Source: Pseudomonas helmanticensis (lineage in GTDB: Bacteria; Pseudomonadota; Gammaproteobacteria; Pseudomonadales; Pseudomonadaceae). From it: a stretch of DNA of 64,000 bases. This document shows, piece by piece, positions 13,667-23,368 of the stretch (within the stretch, counting starts at the first letter, position 1; each line of letters starts with the position of its first letter). The notes beneath the pieces were generated by a model, which did no database searches, was not told the DNA's origin, and saw only the letters and a program-made list of their open reading frames with translations. The translations under genes were made by a program, and so were the position numbers. Where the stretch lies: assembly GCF_900182985.1 (NCBI RefSeq), contig NZ_FXUY01000001.1, forward strand, positions 248,001-312,000, given 5' to 3'.

Positions 13667-14356
13667 TCAGGCCGCCGTGGCTGTTACGGGTGGACGGGAC
13701 GGTTTGCGCAGCGCATCGAGGCGTGAGCCGCTGTAGCGGCTTTCACGGTAGAAGCGCCAGCGGCCGAACAGGGTGTACACATTCATGATGCGGTTCTGCT
13801 CGGTATAGCCCATGCGCAAATGCAGCTTGAGCGCCGGAATGTTGTGAAATTCGCAGACGTCGACGACCTTGTCGCAGCCTTGCGCGGCCATGGCTTTCCA
13901 CAGCTCCAGTTGCAGATCCACCGACAGCTCGGTGCCCCAATAGGCGCGTGTCAGTTCACCGCCAAACTCGAAGAACTCGCCGGGTTTCACCGGGAACATG
14001 CAGCCGTAGTAATGCCGGTCGAAATAGTCCCGCGAGCTGCCCCAGATGAACGCCACGGCATCGCCCTGATCGTCCAGGTGCATGTGCCCGGTGTGGCCCT
14101 CGTTGGCCAGTTCGGCCATGGTGCCGACGCGGTCGCCGAAGTAGCGCGCGAAGGCACTGGCGTTGTCCGGTGTGATTTTCACCACCCGCAGCGGCGGGTA
14201 GGGTTTGAGGCTGTGCGGTGGCACCGGGCTGACCAGATCGCGCTCCATCCACAGCAATTCCTGATGGGAAAAGATGTAGTGCTTCCACGCTTTCGCGAGG
14301 GTCGCGCGCAGGCCTTTTTGCTTGATGTGTTCGTTGAGTTTGCTGACGATGCCCAT
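13667..14356 (-). CDS. GNAT-like N-acetyltransferase, paralog of 10909-11601
   Basis: 229 residues from ATG 14356 (MGIVSKLNEHIKQKGLRATL). The frame is open further upstream, but those codons run through the repeat at 14411-14517 and are not coding. Shared blocks with the paralog include LLWMERDLVSPVPPHSLKPY, EGHTGHMHL and KPGEFFEFGGELTRAYWG. It is followed within four bases by the FemAB-like gene, so it leads a GNAT/FemAB/ChbG trio. The function is inferred as sugar or lipid-linked oligosaccharide acylation. Confidence 0.78.
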   Translation of the reverse strand: MGIVSKLNEHIKQKGLRATLAKAWKHYIFSHQELLWMERDLVSPVPPHSLKPYPPLRVVKITPDNASAFARYFGDRVGTMAELANEGHTGHMHLDDQGDAVAFIWGSSRDYFDRHYYGCMFPVKPGEFFEFGGELTRAYWGTELSVDLQLELWKAMAAQGCDKVVDVCEFHNIPALKLHLRMGYTEQNRIMNVYTLFGRWRFYRESRYSGSRLDALRKPSRPPVTATAA

Positions 14357-14410
14357 GGTGTGTGCTCCTGAACCTTTCGGCGCAGCGACCCCAATTGTTG
14401 AGAGAACTCC

Positions 14411-14517
14411 TGTGGCGAGGGGATTTATCCCCGTTGGGCTGCGAAGCGGCCCCGCTTTAACAGGATAAGAAGCGACGACTGCTGCGCAGCCGAACGGGGA
14501 TAAATCCCCTCGCCACA
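14411..14517. repeat. paired inverted repeat, third REP family
   Basis: Arms TGTGGCGAGGGGATTTATCC at 14411 and its inverse ending at 14517 enclose a second inner palindrome around GGCTGCGAAGC/GCTGCGCAGCC. It lies in the only sizeable gap inside the polysaccharide gene row and may separate the assembly genes from the modification trio. Confidence 0.85.
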
Positions 14518-14580
14518 AAAGCTCAATCACATCGGGGTTAAAGTTCGCCTGGCCTTTCTCATGAATGTTCGCAATTGGCT

Positions 14581-16500
14581 TCATGACGCGATCCAGCTGA
14601 GTGCAAACAGGGTTTGTCCCGGCAACTCAAAGCTCACGCGTCCATCGCGGCAGGTAAACGGCGCGTCGCGACTGCGGTTGTCGGCGCCGAAGTAGCGCAG
14701 GGCGCCGTTGTTCAGCGGGCATTTGGCGCCGCTCAAATCGACACGTTGCAGACGCGTGCCTTTGTTCACCCCGAGCAAGCCGCGTTGATCGTCGCCGGCC
14801 ATCGCCAGAACATCGACTTCGAACGCATCGTTTTCCAGCCACAGCACCTGATGCAGCCAGTGCTGTGCGATGAATTGCTGGGCCAGACCGACCGGTTTCA
14901 ACTCGAAATGGTCGTCGCCCACAACCCGCAACATCCCCTTGGGATACTGTGGCTCATCGGCGGCCTGGAACCAGTTGAGCATGCTCAGCAAGCCATCCTG
15001 CGAAGCGTTGATCACCACCGATGCCCACCACAGCGAAGCGTAGTGGGTTTCCTGATCGTAGGGGCTGAGGCTGGAGCCGCTGGACATATTGGTCTGGTCG
15101 AGCAGCAAGGCTTTGCGCGGCTGACCCTTGGCGTCGAGGCCGACCAGTTCGGCGGCGCGATGCACGCTGTCGCGGTAGACGCGGGTGGCGAGCAGGTCGC
15201 GAATCATCCATTCGTGCCACGCCAGCGCATCGACCTGATCGCCCGATTCGCTGAGCAACCGCCGCGCCCAATCAATGCCGCGCTTGCTAGCCGCGTTATC
15301 GGCGAACGGCCCGTTGACCAAGCGCGAACTGGCCGGCATGGCGATGCGTACGCCAGCCTTGGCATTCGCCAGATCGCTGCGCACCTGGCGGGCCATGCTG
15401 GTGAAAATCGCCTGATATTGCGCGTAGCTGGAATAGTTGAGGTTCGGCTCATCGGCAAAGCCGATGTAGTGCGTACCTTTGCCACCGAGCGCACGAGTGC
15501 CGGCCAGCCACGCATCGAGGCCGCTGTTGCTTTGCACATCGGCACGCAAATCGGCCTGACGCTGACTGCCGGCCAGCAGGGTAATGTCCTGCTTGATGCC
15601 GAAACGATCCTGATACACCCGACGAAACGCATCTTCGAAATGTGCATTCTTCGCCATCACATCGACAAAACTGTAGTAACTCGCCGCCGTCGGTTTCAGC
15701 GTATCCAGCGCAGCATGACTGGCTGGCGGCGGCATCACGTAGGGCAGGGCGATGCCGAGATCCGGCGTGCGCCCGAGAACTTTATCGTGCAGGGTCAAGC
15801 GGGTCTGCCCGGCGTCTTCACGCAGCGCTTTCAGTTGCTGCGGATTCTGCGCAAACAGATTGGCCGTGCCATCGAGCCAAAAAGCCGCTTTGCCGCTGCC
15901 TTGCAGGCGCAGGCGCCAGATCTGTTCGCGTTCGCTGACCGGCAGGGCAAGTTGATCGAACTGCCAATAGGCGCGATAGGGTTTCAGCGCCAGCGTCAGT
16001 TGCTGATCATCGCCGACCCGCTGCGCCTGCAAACCACTGACGCCGCCATGAAACTTGCCCGCCAGCACCGCGTATTCACCCGGCGCGACCTTGAAATACA
16101 ACTCGTCGCCATTGTGCGTGTCGGCGCTGAAATGCACTTTTGCCGGGGCGAACAACGCCACCGTGCGCTCGTCGTGTTCGACGCGGTAATTGCGGAAGCT
16201 GTAGCCAGGAATCTCCAGCCGATAACTGGCCGCGCCGGGCAGCAACGGCCAGCTCTGACTGCCACGCACTTCGCTGGCCTTTATAAAGCGATCACCCGCC
16301 AGTTTGCCCTGACCATCGAGCAGATACAGATGCTCTTCATTGGCCTCGGCCTGCCACGCCGGCGTCCAGCGTACGGTCACCGTGTCCGGCCGATCGGCTT
16401 GCAGATACAGACTGCCGTCGCGGATCTCGCCCCAGCGCATCGACGCCGCAAAGGCGTCCAGCGACAGGCCGAGACCGAGCAGCAGGGCCAGGCCTTTCAT
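14581..16500 (-). CDS. exported glycoside-hydrolase-like protein (clan A, GH39-like)
   Basis: 639 residues from ATG 16500, which overlaps the flippase stop codon (ATGA). A signal peptide (MKGLALLLGLGLSLDAFAA) is followed by a beta-rich N-terminal region (about 20-240) and then a TIM-barrel-like half. There the segment GFADEPNLNYSSYAQYQ, near residue 351, has the acid/base Glu pattern of clan-A glycosidases. At the place where a nucleophile Glu would be expected I read ALLLDQTNMSSGS, so activity is uncertain. A C-terminal beta domain follows. Periplasmic glycosidases of this kind (e.g. PslG) trim or help release exopolysaccharide, and that role is inferred here. Family assignment is tentative. 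Confidence 0.65.
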   Translation of the reverse strand: MKGLALLLGLGLSLDAFAASMRWGEIRDGSLYLQADRPDTVTVRWTPAWQAEANEEHLYLLDGQGKLAGDRFIKASEVRGSQSWPLLPGAASYRLEIPGYSFRNYRVEHDERTVALFAPAKVHFSADTHNGDELYFKVAPGEYAVLAGKFHGGVSGLQAQRVGDDQQLTLALKPYRAYWQFDQLALPVSEREQIWRLRLQGSGKAAFWLDGTANLFAQNPQQLKALREDAGQTRLTLHDKVLGRTPDLGIALPYVMPPPASHAALDTLKPTAASYYSFVDVMAKNAHFEDAFRRVYQDRFGIKQDITLLAGSQRQADLRADVQSNSGLDAWLAGTRALGGKGTHYIGFADEPNLNYSSYAQYQAIFTSMARQVRSDLANAKAGVRIAMPASSRLVNGPFADNAASKRGIDWARRLLSESGDQVDALAWHEWMIRDLLATRVYRDSVHRAAELVGLDAKGQPRKALLLDQTNMSSGSSLSPYDQETHYASLWWASVVINASQDGLLSMLNWFQAADEPQYPKGMLRVVGDDHFELKPVGLAQQFIAQHWLHQVLWLENDAFEVDVLAMAGDDQRGLLGVNKGTRLQRVDLSGAKCPLNNGALRYFGADNRSRDAPFTCRDGRVSFELPGQTLFALSWIAS

Positions 16501-17801
16501 GCGGTTTTCCGTTGCAGCATCAGCCACATCGGCATGACGTCGCGCGGCAGAATGATCAGCGTTTGCCAGAACGGCACGCCGCTCAAACGGCAATAAAGCA
16601 CCAGCATCGCCACGGTCACCGCCAGATAGGCAATCGACGAAGCCGCCGCCGCACCGACAATCCCGTAAGCCGGAATCATCACCAGGTTCAGCGCCAGATT
16701 CAGCAGCGCGCCCAGGCCCATCAGCAACGACACCGTGCCGGGACGATTCTTGCCGAGCAAATCGAGACGCAGGATGCTCGCGTAGCACAGACCCAACAGC
16801 CCCGGTAGCAAGGCGAGCAGCGCCGGATACGCCGGTTGATAAGCCGCACCGAACAGCGTGACGATCAGCCATTCGCCAATCACTGCCATGGTCAGGCAGG
16901 CGCCGAGCATCACCGTCGCAGTCAAGCGCAGAGCCAGCGGCGTGACCTTGTCCATGCCTTCGTCCTGTTGCAGCAGGCGTTTCATCAGTGGTGTGGTCAC
17001 CGCTTCCGGGACGATCAGCAGCAATTCGGCGGCAGCGCTGGCCATCGCATAATGACCGAGCGCGGTACTGCCGAGCAGGGCGCCGATAAACAGGTAATCC
17101 GAACGCAGGATCACTTGCTGGAAGAGCAGATCCGGATGACTGCGCGCGCTGTAGCGCAGCAGTTCTTTCTGGCTGGCGCGGTCCCATTGCAACTGCAACG
17201 GCTGCGCACGTTTGAGCCAGACCCAACCGACCAGCACCACCAGACTGATGCCGGCCAGCCAACTGATCAGCGCCGCTTCGAGGGCAGCGCTTTTCCACAT
17301 CCAGAACAGCGCAAGAAACAGCAGCAGCGGCGCCAGCGACTCGACCAGACGCAAGGCATTGAACGCCACCACGCCGCCGGAGGCGTTGTGCAGTGTCAGC
17401 AAACCACTTTTCAATACGGTCAGCGGCACCGCCAGCAGCAACAGCCAGGCGAGCAAGCCAAGCTGCATCGTTATATCCAGTTCAGTGCCGAATTCGCGCA
17501 CCAACGCCACTACCAGCAAGGTCAGCAACGCCGCCAGCAAACAACCGAACACCAACACCTGACTGAGCAGCAAACCCATCGGACGTTGCTTGGCCGCTTG
17601 ATAGCCGACCGCCGAATTCAAGCCGCCACTGGTGGCCGCGCTGATCAGATCCGGCAAGGTGCTGAGCAACGCAAACAGCCCGCGCTCACTCGGCCCGAGA
17701 ATCCGCGCCAGCAGCACATTGCGCAGCAAGCGCAGGGCGATCATCGCCAGTTTGGTGCCCATGCTCAGCGCCAGATGCCTGAGGTAGTTGCCTCGGCTCA
17801 T
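16497..17801 (-). CDS. Wzx-like polysaccharide flippase (MVF superfamily)
   Basis: 434 residues with about twelve hydrophobic segments. The N-terminus reads MSRGNYLRHLALSMGTKLAMIALRLLRNVLLARILGPSERGLFALL, typical of oligosaccharide flippases (the RxxLARxLGPxxxG motif). ATG 17801 overlaps the deacetylase stop codon. It should move the undecaprenyl-linked repeat unit across the inner membrane for the polymerase at 20907. Confidence 0.88.
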   Translation of the reverse strand: MSRGNYLRHLALSMGTKLAMIALRLLRNVLLARILGPSERGLFALLSTLPDLISAATSGGLNSAVGYQAAKQRPMGLLLSQVLVFGCLLAALLTLLVVALVREFGTELDITMQLGLLAWLLLLAVPLTVLKSGLLTLHNASGGVVAFNALRLVESLAPLLLFLALFWMWKSAALEAALISWLAGISLVVLVGWVWLKRAQPLQLQWDRASQKELLRYSARSHPDLLFQQVILRSDYLFIGALLGSTALGHYAMASAAAELLLIVPEAVTTPLMKRLLQQDEGMDKVTPLALRLTATVMLGACLTMAVIGEWLIVTLFGAAYQPAYPALLALLPGLLGLCYASILRLDLLGKNRPGTVSLLMGLGALLNLALNLVMIPAYGIVGAAAASSIAYLAVTVAMLVLYCRLSGVPFWQTLIILPRDVMPMWLMLQRKTA

Positions 17802-18799
17802 GGCCGCGCCCCGCGAAATATCCGCCACGACAGCAGTTCGGGATTGCGCGCGGTGCGCTGGCTGACACCGAAACGCGGCAGGTTCAGCGGATCGCCTTCG
17901 CCGCGATAAATGCCGGTGCCGGTGCCCAACGCAAACGCATAGTCATGGCTGGCGATCTGTTGGCGTACGCGTTCGTCGTTGTCGCCATTGGGGTAGCAAT
18001 ACACCGGCAATGGCCGGTTGCAGCCGTTGTACAGGGCATCGCGGCTGCGAGTGATTTCTTCGTCCAAACGCACATCGTCGAGGCCGGTGAGGATCGCGTG
18101 GCTGGCACCGTGCGGGCCGAAGCGCACCAGACCCGAAGCCTCCAGCGCGCGCACTTGATGCCAATCCAGCGCTTGCGGTTGCGACTCCTGTGGGCATTCA
18201 TCGGTCAGCCGTTCCAGTTCCTGCGGGTCAATCGACTTCAACCCTTGCAGGTAATGCAGCAGCGCCAGGCTGCGCCGGTCGACGTCGATGTCATCAAGCA
18301 ATACCGGCAACGGGTGATGCAGGCTGTGCAGGCATTCGATCAAATGCATCCGCGCCTTGTCGCCGTGGCTGCCCCAGAGGGTTTCGCCGAGGCTTTCCCA
18401 CCAGAAACGCTGACGGCTGCCAATGAAATCGGTGGAGAGAAAAATGCTCGCCGGCACCTGATGTTTTTGCAGTAACGGGAAGGCATTGACCGCATTGTCG
18501 CGCCAACCGTCGTCGAAGGTCAGCGCCACCCGTGGGCGCTCGGTACGCAGCGAGTTGGGCTGGAGGATTTCCATCAGCGGCACGCAATCGAAATGTTTGC
18601 GCAGCCACACCAGCAAATGCTCGAAGGCTTTCGGCCCGACGCACAATTCGTTGCGATGCGGCAGGTCGGCGGCGCGGTCGTTGGCCAGCACCCGGTGCAG
18701 CATCAGAATCACCCCGGCGCCGTGCAACTGGTTGCGGCCCACGGATGAGTTGAGATAGAGCCAGCCACTGGTGCGTTTTATCAGTTGTTTGATCGCCAT
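17798..18799 (-). CDS. polysaccharide deacetylase (NodB/CE4)
   Basis: 333 residues from ATG 18799 (MAIKQLIKRTSGWL). The NodB domain is marked by ILMLHRVL near residue 30, ALTFDDGWRDNAVNAF near 95 and ASIFLSTDFIGS. A late segment, PHGASHAILTGL, supplies the second His motif, and YCYPNGDND fits motif 3. It acts on N- or O-acetylated sugar chains, here probably on the lipid-linked unit or polymer. It lies 13 bp after the glycosyltransferase gene and overlaps the flippase gene by ATGA. Confidence 0.87.
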   Translation of the reverse strand: MAIKQLIKRTSGWLYLNSSVGRNQLHGAGVILMLHRVLANDRAADLPHRNELCVGPKAFEHLLVWLRKHFDCVPLMEILQPNSLRTERPRVALTFDDGWRDNAVNAFPLLQKHQVPASIFLSTDFIGSRQRFWWESLGETLWGSHGDKARMHLIECLHSLHHPLPVLLDDIDVDRRSLALLHYLQGLKSIDPQELERLTDECPQESQPQALDWHQVRALEASGLVRFGPHGASHAILTGLDDVRLDEEITRSRDALYNGCNRPLPVYCYPNGDNDERVRQQIASHDYAFALGTGTGIYRGEGDPLNLPRFGVSQRTARNPELLSWRIFRGARP

Positions 18800-18812
18800 G
18801 GCTTCGGTCCTC

Positions 18813-19949
18813 TTAACGGTTCTGTTCAGGATTCCACTGGGCATACCGCTGGCCGCGCAGGAACTGCCACAGGCCGAGACTCATCCCGGCAAGGGTGACC
18901 AGCAGAAACGCGGCGAGGCGGAAGGGTTTCGGCAAACGGTGTTGCGAATCCAGCAGCCCGGCAATCGCGATGGCGTAGCCGAACAGTTGCGCGATCAGGG
19001 CGAGGCGATAGAAACCGTGGTCGTCCCACAGCCAGAAGTTGCTCAGCAGCAGCGGCAGCAACAGGATCGGTGCGAGTCGGCGGATCAGTTTGTGGCTGAT
19101 CAAGGCAATCGAATACAGGCCATATTTCAACGGATTGAGCAGCTCGCGACGCTGGGCGATGCTTTGCAGACCGCCGACGGTGACGCGCTGACGGCGACGG
19201 AATTGCTTGTCCGCTTCATCGACGCCGTGATCGATCACTTGCGCTTCGGGCACGTAGACGATGCGTTTGTGCGCCACCGGTGCGCAGGTGCTGATGAAGA
19301 AATCGTCGTTGACCTCGGCCGGCACGTTCTGGAACAACTCGCGGCGCAGGGCGAGCAGGGCGCCATCGGCGGAGACCATGCAACCGGTGCGGTTCTCGAC
19401 CCGGCGCAGCCAGCCTTCGTAATGCCGATAGAGACTGTCGCCGACGCTCAAGCCACCGCCAGTGACCGGGATGACCATGTGCCCGGCGCAACCGCCGACC
19501 TGCGGATCATTCAGCGGCGCAAGCAAGTAGCCGAGGGTTTCGCGCGACCATTGGTTGTCGGCGTCGGTGAACACCAGAATGTCGCCAGTGCTCAGCGCTA
19601 CGCCGGCATTCAACGTCGCCGCTTTGCCCTGGCGCGGCAGGTCGAGGACGGTGATGCGCGGGTCAACGACGTTGTGCGCGCAAGCCACGGTGTCATCGGT
19701 TGAACCGTCGCTGGCGAGAATGATTTGCAGGGTTGCTGGCTGATAATCCTGCGCCAACAACGTGCGTAATTTGTGCTCGATATGCCGCGCCTCGTTGTGC
19801 GCGGCAATCACGATGCTGACATTCAGCGGCGGCGCCGGGGTGTGGCGCCAGGCCGGGAACAGCGGCGCCACCAGCGTCAGCAGCAGTGGATAGCCGACGT
19901 AGGCGTAGACCGGCAGCAACAGGCACATCCAGAAAATGAACTCAGCCAC
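18813..19949 (-). CDS. membrane-bound family-2 glycosyltransferase
   Basis: 378 residues: an N-terminal membrane helix, a GT-A domain (VSIVIAAHNEARHIEHKL, LASDGSTDDT, the metal-binding FTDADNQWS, and the acceptor-side NDDFFIS followed by RRRQRVTVG), then three or four C-terminal helices. This is the processive-type layout of cellulose-synthase-like GT2 proteins such as those making repeat-unit linkages. It overlaps the next glycosyltransferase gene by eight bases. Confidence 0.88.
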   Translation of the reverse strand: MAEFIFWMCLLLPVYAYVGYPLLLTLVAPLFPAWRHTPAPPLNVSIVIAAHNEARHIEHKLRTLLAQDYQPATLQIILASDGSTDDTVACAHNVVDPRITVLDLPRQGKAATLNAGVALSTGDILVFTDADNQWSRETLGYLLAPLNDPQVGGCAGHMVIPVTGGGLSVGDSLYRHYEGWLRRVENRTGCMVSADGALLALRRELFQNVPAEVNDDFFISTCAPVAHKRIVYVPEAQVIDHGVDEADKQFRRRQRVTVGGLQSIAQRRELLNPLKYGLYSIALISHKLIRRLAPILLLPLLLSNFWLWDDHGFYRLALIAQLFGYAIAIAGLLDSQHRLPKPFRLAAFLLVTLAGMSLGLWQFLRGQRYAQWNPEQNR

Positions 19950-20910
19950 GGGCAGGCCTCCTGGCGTTCCAATGACACAGACTCAAGATGAATGCAGCCC
20001 CGGCCAGATGCAGACGCACCCAGTGCAGGCCCCACAGTTGCAGAGTCAGGCCGATATCGTGGTGTTTGGCGCTCTGGCGCAGGCTGAGCACCAGCCCCGG
20101 CAAACTGGTGATCGCGACCATGATCACCGCGTGATGCGGAAAGCCATTGAATAACGCCGAAATCGCCAGAAAATCCAGCAACCAGACCAGCAGCGACAGC
20201 ATCGGGAAACGCAGCAGGCGCAGGCTGAAGCCATGGGTGCGCAGCAGTTGCAGATGACTGCCCTGACGCCACAATTCCTTGCCCATCCACTCGCGCCAGT
20301 TCATTTCGTAGCCCCAGTGCAGGGCGACGCTGTTGTTGATCGACAGCAGCCGCGCGCCTTGTTCGTGCAGGCGCAGGGTGAACTCTTTGTCTTCGCCGGT
20401 GCGCAGGGTTTCGTTGAAACCGCCGACCTTGTCGAACCAGCGGCGGCGCATCAGCAGGTTGGCGCTGGGCAGCCAGTCGACGACGTGCGAGGTCTGTGAC
20501 GATACGCGCAAGGTCCGGCGCTGCCATGCGGTGGCGTACCACGGCGCTTCGGCGGGGGTGTGCAGATCCAGGGCGAAAACATCGGCCTGACCGCTGGCCT
20601 CCAGTTCGAACAGCGACTTGAGCCAGTCTTCGGGCATTTCGATGTCGGCATCGATGAACGCCAGCCACTCACCGCTGGCGATGGCCGTGCCGCGATTGCG
20701 CAGCGCGCCGATCAACAACCCCGGCAGTTCCAGCACCTGCGCGCCGAACTGGCGGGCAATGTGCGGGCCGTCATCGCTTGAGCCGTTATCGACGACGATC
20801 AGCTCGCACTCGACATTGGCGGCGAACGCGGCTTTTTGCGCGGCGAGCAAGGTCCGGCCAATGTGCCGGGCCTCGTTGAACATCGGGATGACGATGCTGA
20901 TCCGGCTCAT
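19942..20910 (-). CDS. family-2 glycosyltransferase
   Basis: 322 residues from ATG 20910, which overlaps the stop of the polymerase gene (ATGA). GT-A motifs are ISIVIPMFNEARHIGRTL, VVDNGSSDDGP, the DxD-type FIDADIEMP, and a later GEDKEFTLRLHE (catalytic-base ED). The C-terminal 90 residues contain two hydrophobic segments. It probably adds one sugar to the lipid-linked repeat unit. Confidence 0.87.
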   Translation of the reverse strand: MSRISIVIPMFNEARHIGRTLLAAQKAAFAANVECELIVVDNGSSDDGPHIARQFGAQVLELPGLLIGALRNRGTAIASGEWLAFIDADIEMPEDWLKSLFELEASGQADVFALDLHTPAEAPWYATAWQRRTLRVSSQTSHVVDWLPSANLLMRRRWFDKVGGFNETLRTGEDKEFTLRLHEQGARLLSINNSVALHWGYEMNWREWMGKELWRQGSHLQLLRTHGFSLRLLRFPMLSLLVWLLDFLAISALFNGFPHHAVIMVAITSLPGLVLSLRQSAKHHDIGLTLQLWGLHWVRLHLAGAAFILSLCHWNARRPARG

Positions 20911-22280
20911 GCCTTCGCCTCCGTGGTCAGCGGTGCCTGCTCGGCTTTCAGGCGCAGCACGCTGGTCAGCGCGAGCATGATCCACACGTATTTCTGGTTC
21001 GGCGCGCTGAGGAACATCAGGAACAGCGTCAACGACAGGAAGCTCACACCGAGGTGGGTCATCAGATCCGCCTGATACGAATCGCGGCGCAACATCCACG
21101 CCGCCCGTGCGCGAATCAGGTTGTACAAACCGAGGCCGAGCATGCCGACGAACAACAGCCCGGCAGGAACGCCCAGCTCACTGAAAATTTCCAGATAAGT
21201 GTTGTGCGCGCGGCGGTACAAGTCGCCGATCTTGCGGTTGGCGGAAAACGCCTTGGCGTAGCCAGTGGTCGCGTAATGCAGCGGGAAGGTGCCGGGGCCA
21301 GAGCCGAGCAGAGGGTTCTCGCGGATCATCTGACTGCCGACGACGATGTACGACGCACGGCGGCCGAGGGATTCGTCATCGTGACCCTTGGCGCCAGCGC
21401 TCAACACACTCAGCGACTGGATACGCGCGAGGTAACCGGCGGGCATCGCGTAAATCGCCAGCGGAATCACGATGGCCGCGCCGAGCATGGCAAAGCCCAA
21501 ATGCCGTGGGCGAATCCGCGTCAGTTGCGTGCGGTAATGCCAGCAGCCGATCAACAGGCTCAAGGCCAACACCACCAGACCCGAGCGCGATTCGGTCTTG
21601 GTCATGCCGCCGAGCAACAGCAGGCAGCAACCGCCCCAGAACAAGCGGTGCAGCAGGTTCGGGCTGCGAATCACCAGCAGCAGGCCCATCGGCACGGCAA
21701 AAGCGATCAGCAGGGCGAAGGCGTTGGGGTCTTCGAGCAGGCCGGCGGCGCGGCCCTGATCCTGGAATTTGGTCGAGAACATCGCCATCGCACAGGTGGT
21801 ACTGACGGCGAGGGTGACGAGGCGGGCGAACAGGTCGAGGTTGAGCTCGCGGCCGATCAGCAGGGTGATGACAAACAGAATCAGGCCGACGCTGAGCTCA
21901 CGCAGATGCCCGAGCGACATGCCCATGTCATCGGTATTGAGCAGGCTGAGAAAGTACAGAACCATGAACCAGATGAGGTAGCGCCAGATATTGCTGCGCA
22001 GACGCTCCGACGGAATCTGGTGCAGCGCCAGTTGCAGCATCAGGATCACCGCCAACCCTGCACCGAGCAATTTGCTCCCGGAAAACGAACTGTCCTTGAA
22101 GAAGCCTTCGAACGGCACCAGTGCGGCAATGCCCAGCAGGCCCCAGGTCGGTTTGCGATACAGCACAGCAAAACCCACCAGGCCGAGCACCACTCCCGGC
22201 GCCAGATACGGATAAGGGCTGGCCAGCAGGGCGATGCAGACCAGACCGAGCAAACTGACGATCGAGAGCGGGAAAATCAT
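20907..22280 (-). CDS. O-antigen ligase/Wzy-type polymerase
   Basis: 457 residues from ATG 22280 (MIFPLSIVSLLGLVC), overlapping the GT4 stop codon by ATGA. About twelve hydrophobic segments surround one large periplasmic loop, which carries the conserved FPLHYATTGYAKAF...RRAHNTYLEIFSELG pattern (the RxxAHNxYL motif of the WaaL/Wzy family). In this cluster it is the likely repeat-unit polymerase, since a flippase and a Wzz-like protein are encoded beside it. Confidence 0.88.
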   Translation of the reverse strand: MIFPLSIVSLLGLVCIALLASPYPYLAPGVVLGLVGFAVLYRKPTWGLLGIAALVPFEGFFKDSSFSGSKLLGAGLAVILMLQLALHQIPSERLRSNIWRYLIWFMVLYFLSLLNTDDMGMSLGHLRELSVGLILFVITLLIGRELNLDLFARLVTLAVSTTCAMAMFSTKFQDQGRAAGLLEDPNAFALLIAFAVPMGLLLVIRSPNLLHRLFWGGCCLLLLGGMTKTESRSGLVVLALSLLIGCWHYRTQLTRIRPRHLGFAMLGAAIVIPLAIYAMPAGYLARIQSLSVLSAGAKGHDDESLGRRASYIVVGSQMIRENPLLGSGPGTFPLHYATTGYAKAFSANRKIGDLYRRAHNTYLEIFSELGVPAGLLFVGMLGLGLYNLIRARAAWMLRRDSYQADLMTHLGVSFLSLTLFLMFLSAPNQKYVWIMLALTSVLRLKAEQAPLTTEAKA

Positions 22281-23368
22281 GCGCGTGCCTCCCGTGCCGT
22301 GCGGATGTACAGCTGCGACCAGCGTTCGGCCAAGGCCTTGAGGTCGTAGCGATCCTGTTGCGTGCGTTTTGCGTTGTCGCGCAGCTGTGCGGCCAGCTTC
22401 GGCTCGGTCAGCAGCGTGTCGAGCTGCCGGGCGAGGGCGGCGGTGTCGGTCGGTGCGGCGAGCAGACCGTTGTGGCGGTCTTGCAGCACGTCGGGAATCC
22501 CGCCGACAGCGAACGCCACCACCGGCACTCCGGCCTGCATGGCTTCGAGCAAAATCATCGGTGTACCTTCGGTGCGCGAGCTGATCACCAGCGCATCGAG
22601 TTGCTGCCACCACGGTTGCATGGCGATCTGGTAACCGGGCAAACGAATCCTTTCGTGCAGACCGGCGTTGTCGATTCGCGCCTGCAACGCCTCACGCTCC
22701 GGGCCATCGCCGAGCATCACCGCGTCCAGTTGCGGGTGTTGATGACACAGCGCGATCAACGCATCGAGAAACAGATCCGGGCCTTTCTCGCTGCTCAAGC
22801 GGCCGACATAGCCGGCCAGCCAGCGTTGCCGATCGGCATCCGGCACCAGCGCCGCAGCCGCCGGCAAGCCGTTGGGGATCACCTGTAACTTGTCCGCCCG
22901 GACGCTGGCCTGACGGTGCAGCGTGGCGATGCTTTCCGCCACGCAGACCACCCGATCCACCGACGCCGTGCGACACAGTTGCAGGCTCAGCCAGGTGTAG
23001 AACTTCTGCTTGCGACTGCGCGGGGTAAAACCGTGCTGAGTAATCACCAGCGGCAGGCGCCACAGCGTCGCGCCCACCCAGCCGAACAGCAGACCTTTGA
23101 AGTTGTGCGTATTGATCAGCGGCTTTTCACCGCGACGCTGACGCAAGTGCCGCAGCAACTCCCCAAGCCCGGCACAGCCGCGACAGTCCACCCCGGCCTC
23201 GCGAAAGCGCTGGATCAATTCTCGCGGCGCGTCGAGGAACAGCACCTGATGCTGCCCCGGCGTCGCCAGGCAATGATCCAGCAACATCCGCTCGGCCCCA
23301 TAGAAACCGCCGCTGCTGAGCAAATGAATGATCGGCAGCGCGGCAACAGGGGTTGGCGCGGTGTTCAA
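22277..23368 (-). CDS. family-4 glycosyltransferase
   Basis: 363 residues with a GT-B fold: N-terminal IIHLLSSGGFYGAERMLLD, linker, C-terminal GYVGRLSSEKGPDLFLDAL and the EX7E donor site EGTPMILLEAMQAGVPVVAF followed by VGGIPDVL. Retaining transferase using an NDP-sugar; the particular sugar cannot be told. It overlaps genes on both sides by four bases, so it is part of one translational chain. Confidence 0.88.
   Translation of the reverse strand: MNTAPTPVAALPIIHLLSSGGFYGAERMLLDHCLATPGQHQVLFLDAPRELIQRFREAGVDCRGCAGLGELLRHLRQRRGEKPLINTHNFKGLLFGWVGATLWRLPLVITQHGFTPRSRKQKFYTWLSLQLCRTASVDRVVCVAESIATLHRQASVRADKLQVIPNGLPAAAALVPDADRQRWLAGYVGRLSSEKGPDLFLDALIALCHQHPQLDAVMLGDGPEREALQARIDNAGLHERIRLPGYQIAMQPWWQQLDALVISSRTEGTPMILLEAMQAGVPVVAFAVGGIPDVLQDRHNGLLAAPTDTAALARQLDTLLTEPKLAAQLRDNAKRTQQDRYDLKALAERWSQLYIRTAREARA

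Noticed and set aside
16501..17298. Upstream extension of the glycosidase-like gene by 266 codons
   Set aside because: It lies antiphase within the flippase gene; the signal peptide at ATG 16500 and the ATGA overlap fix the start.
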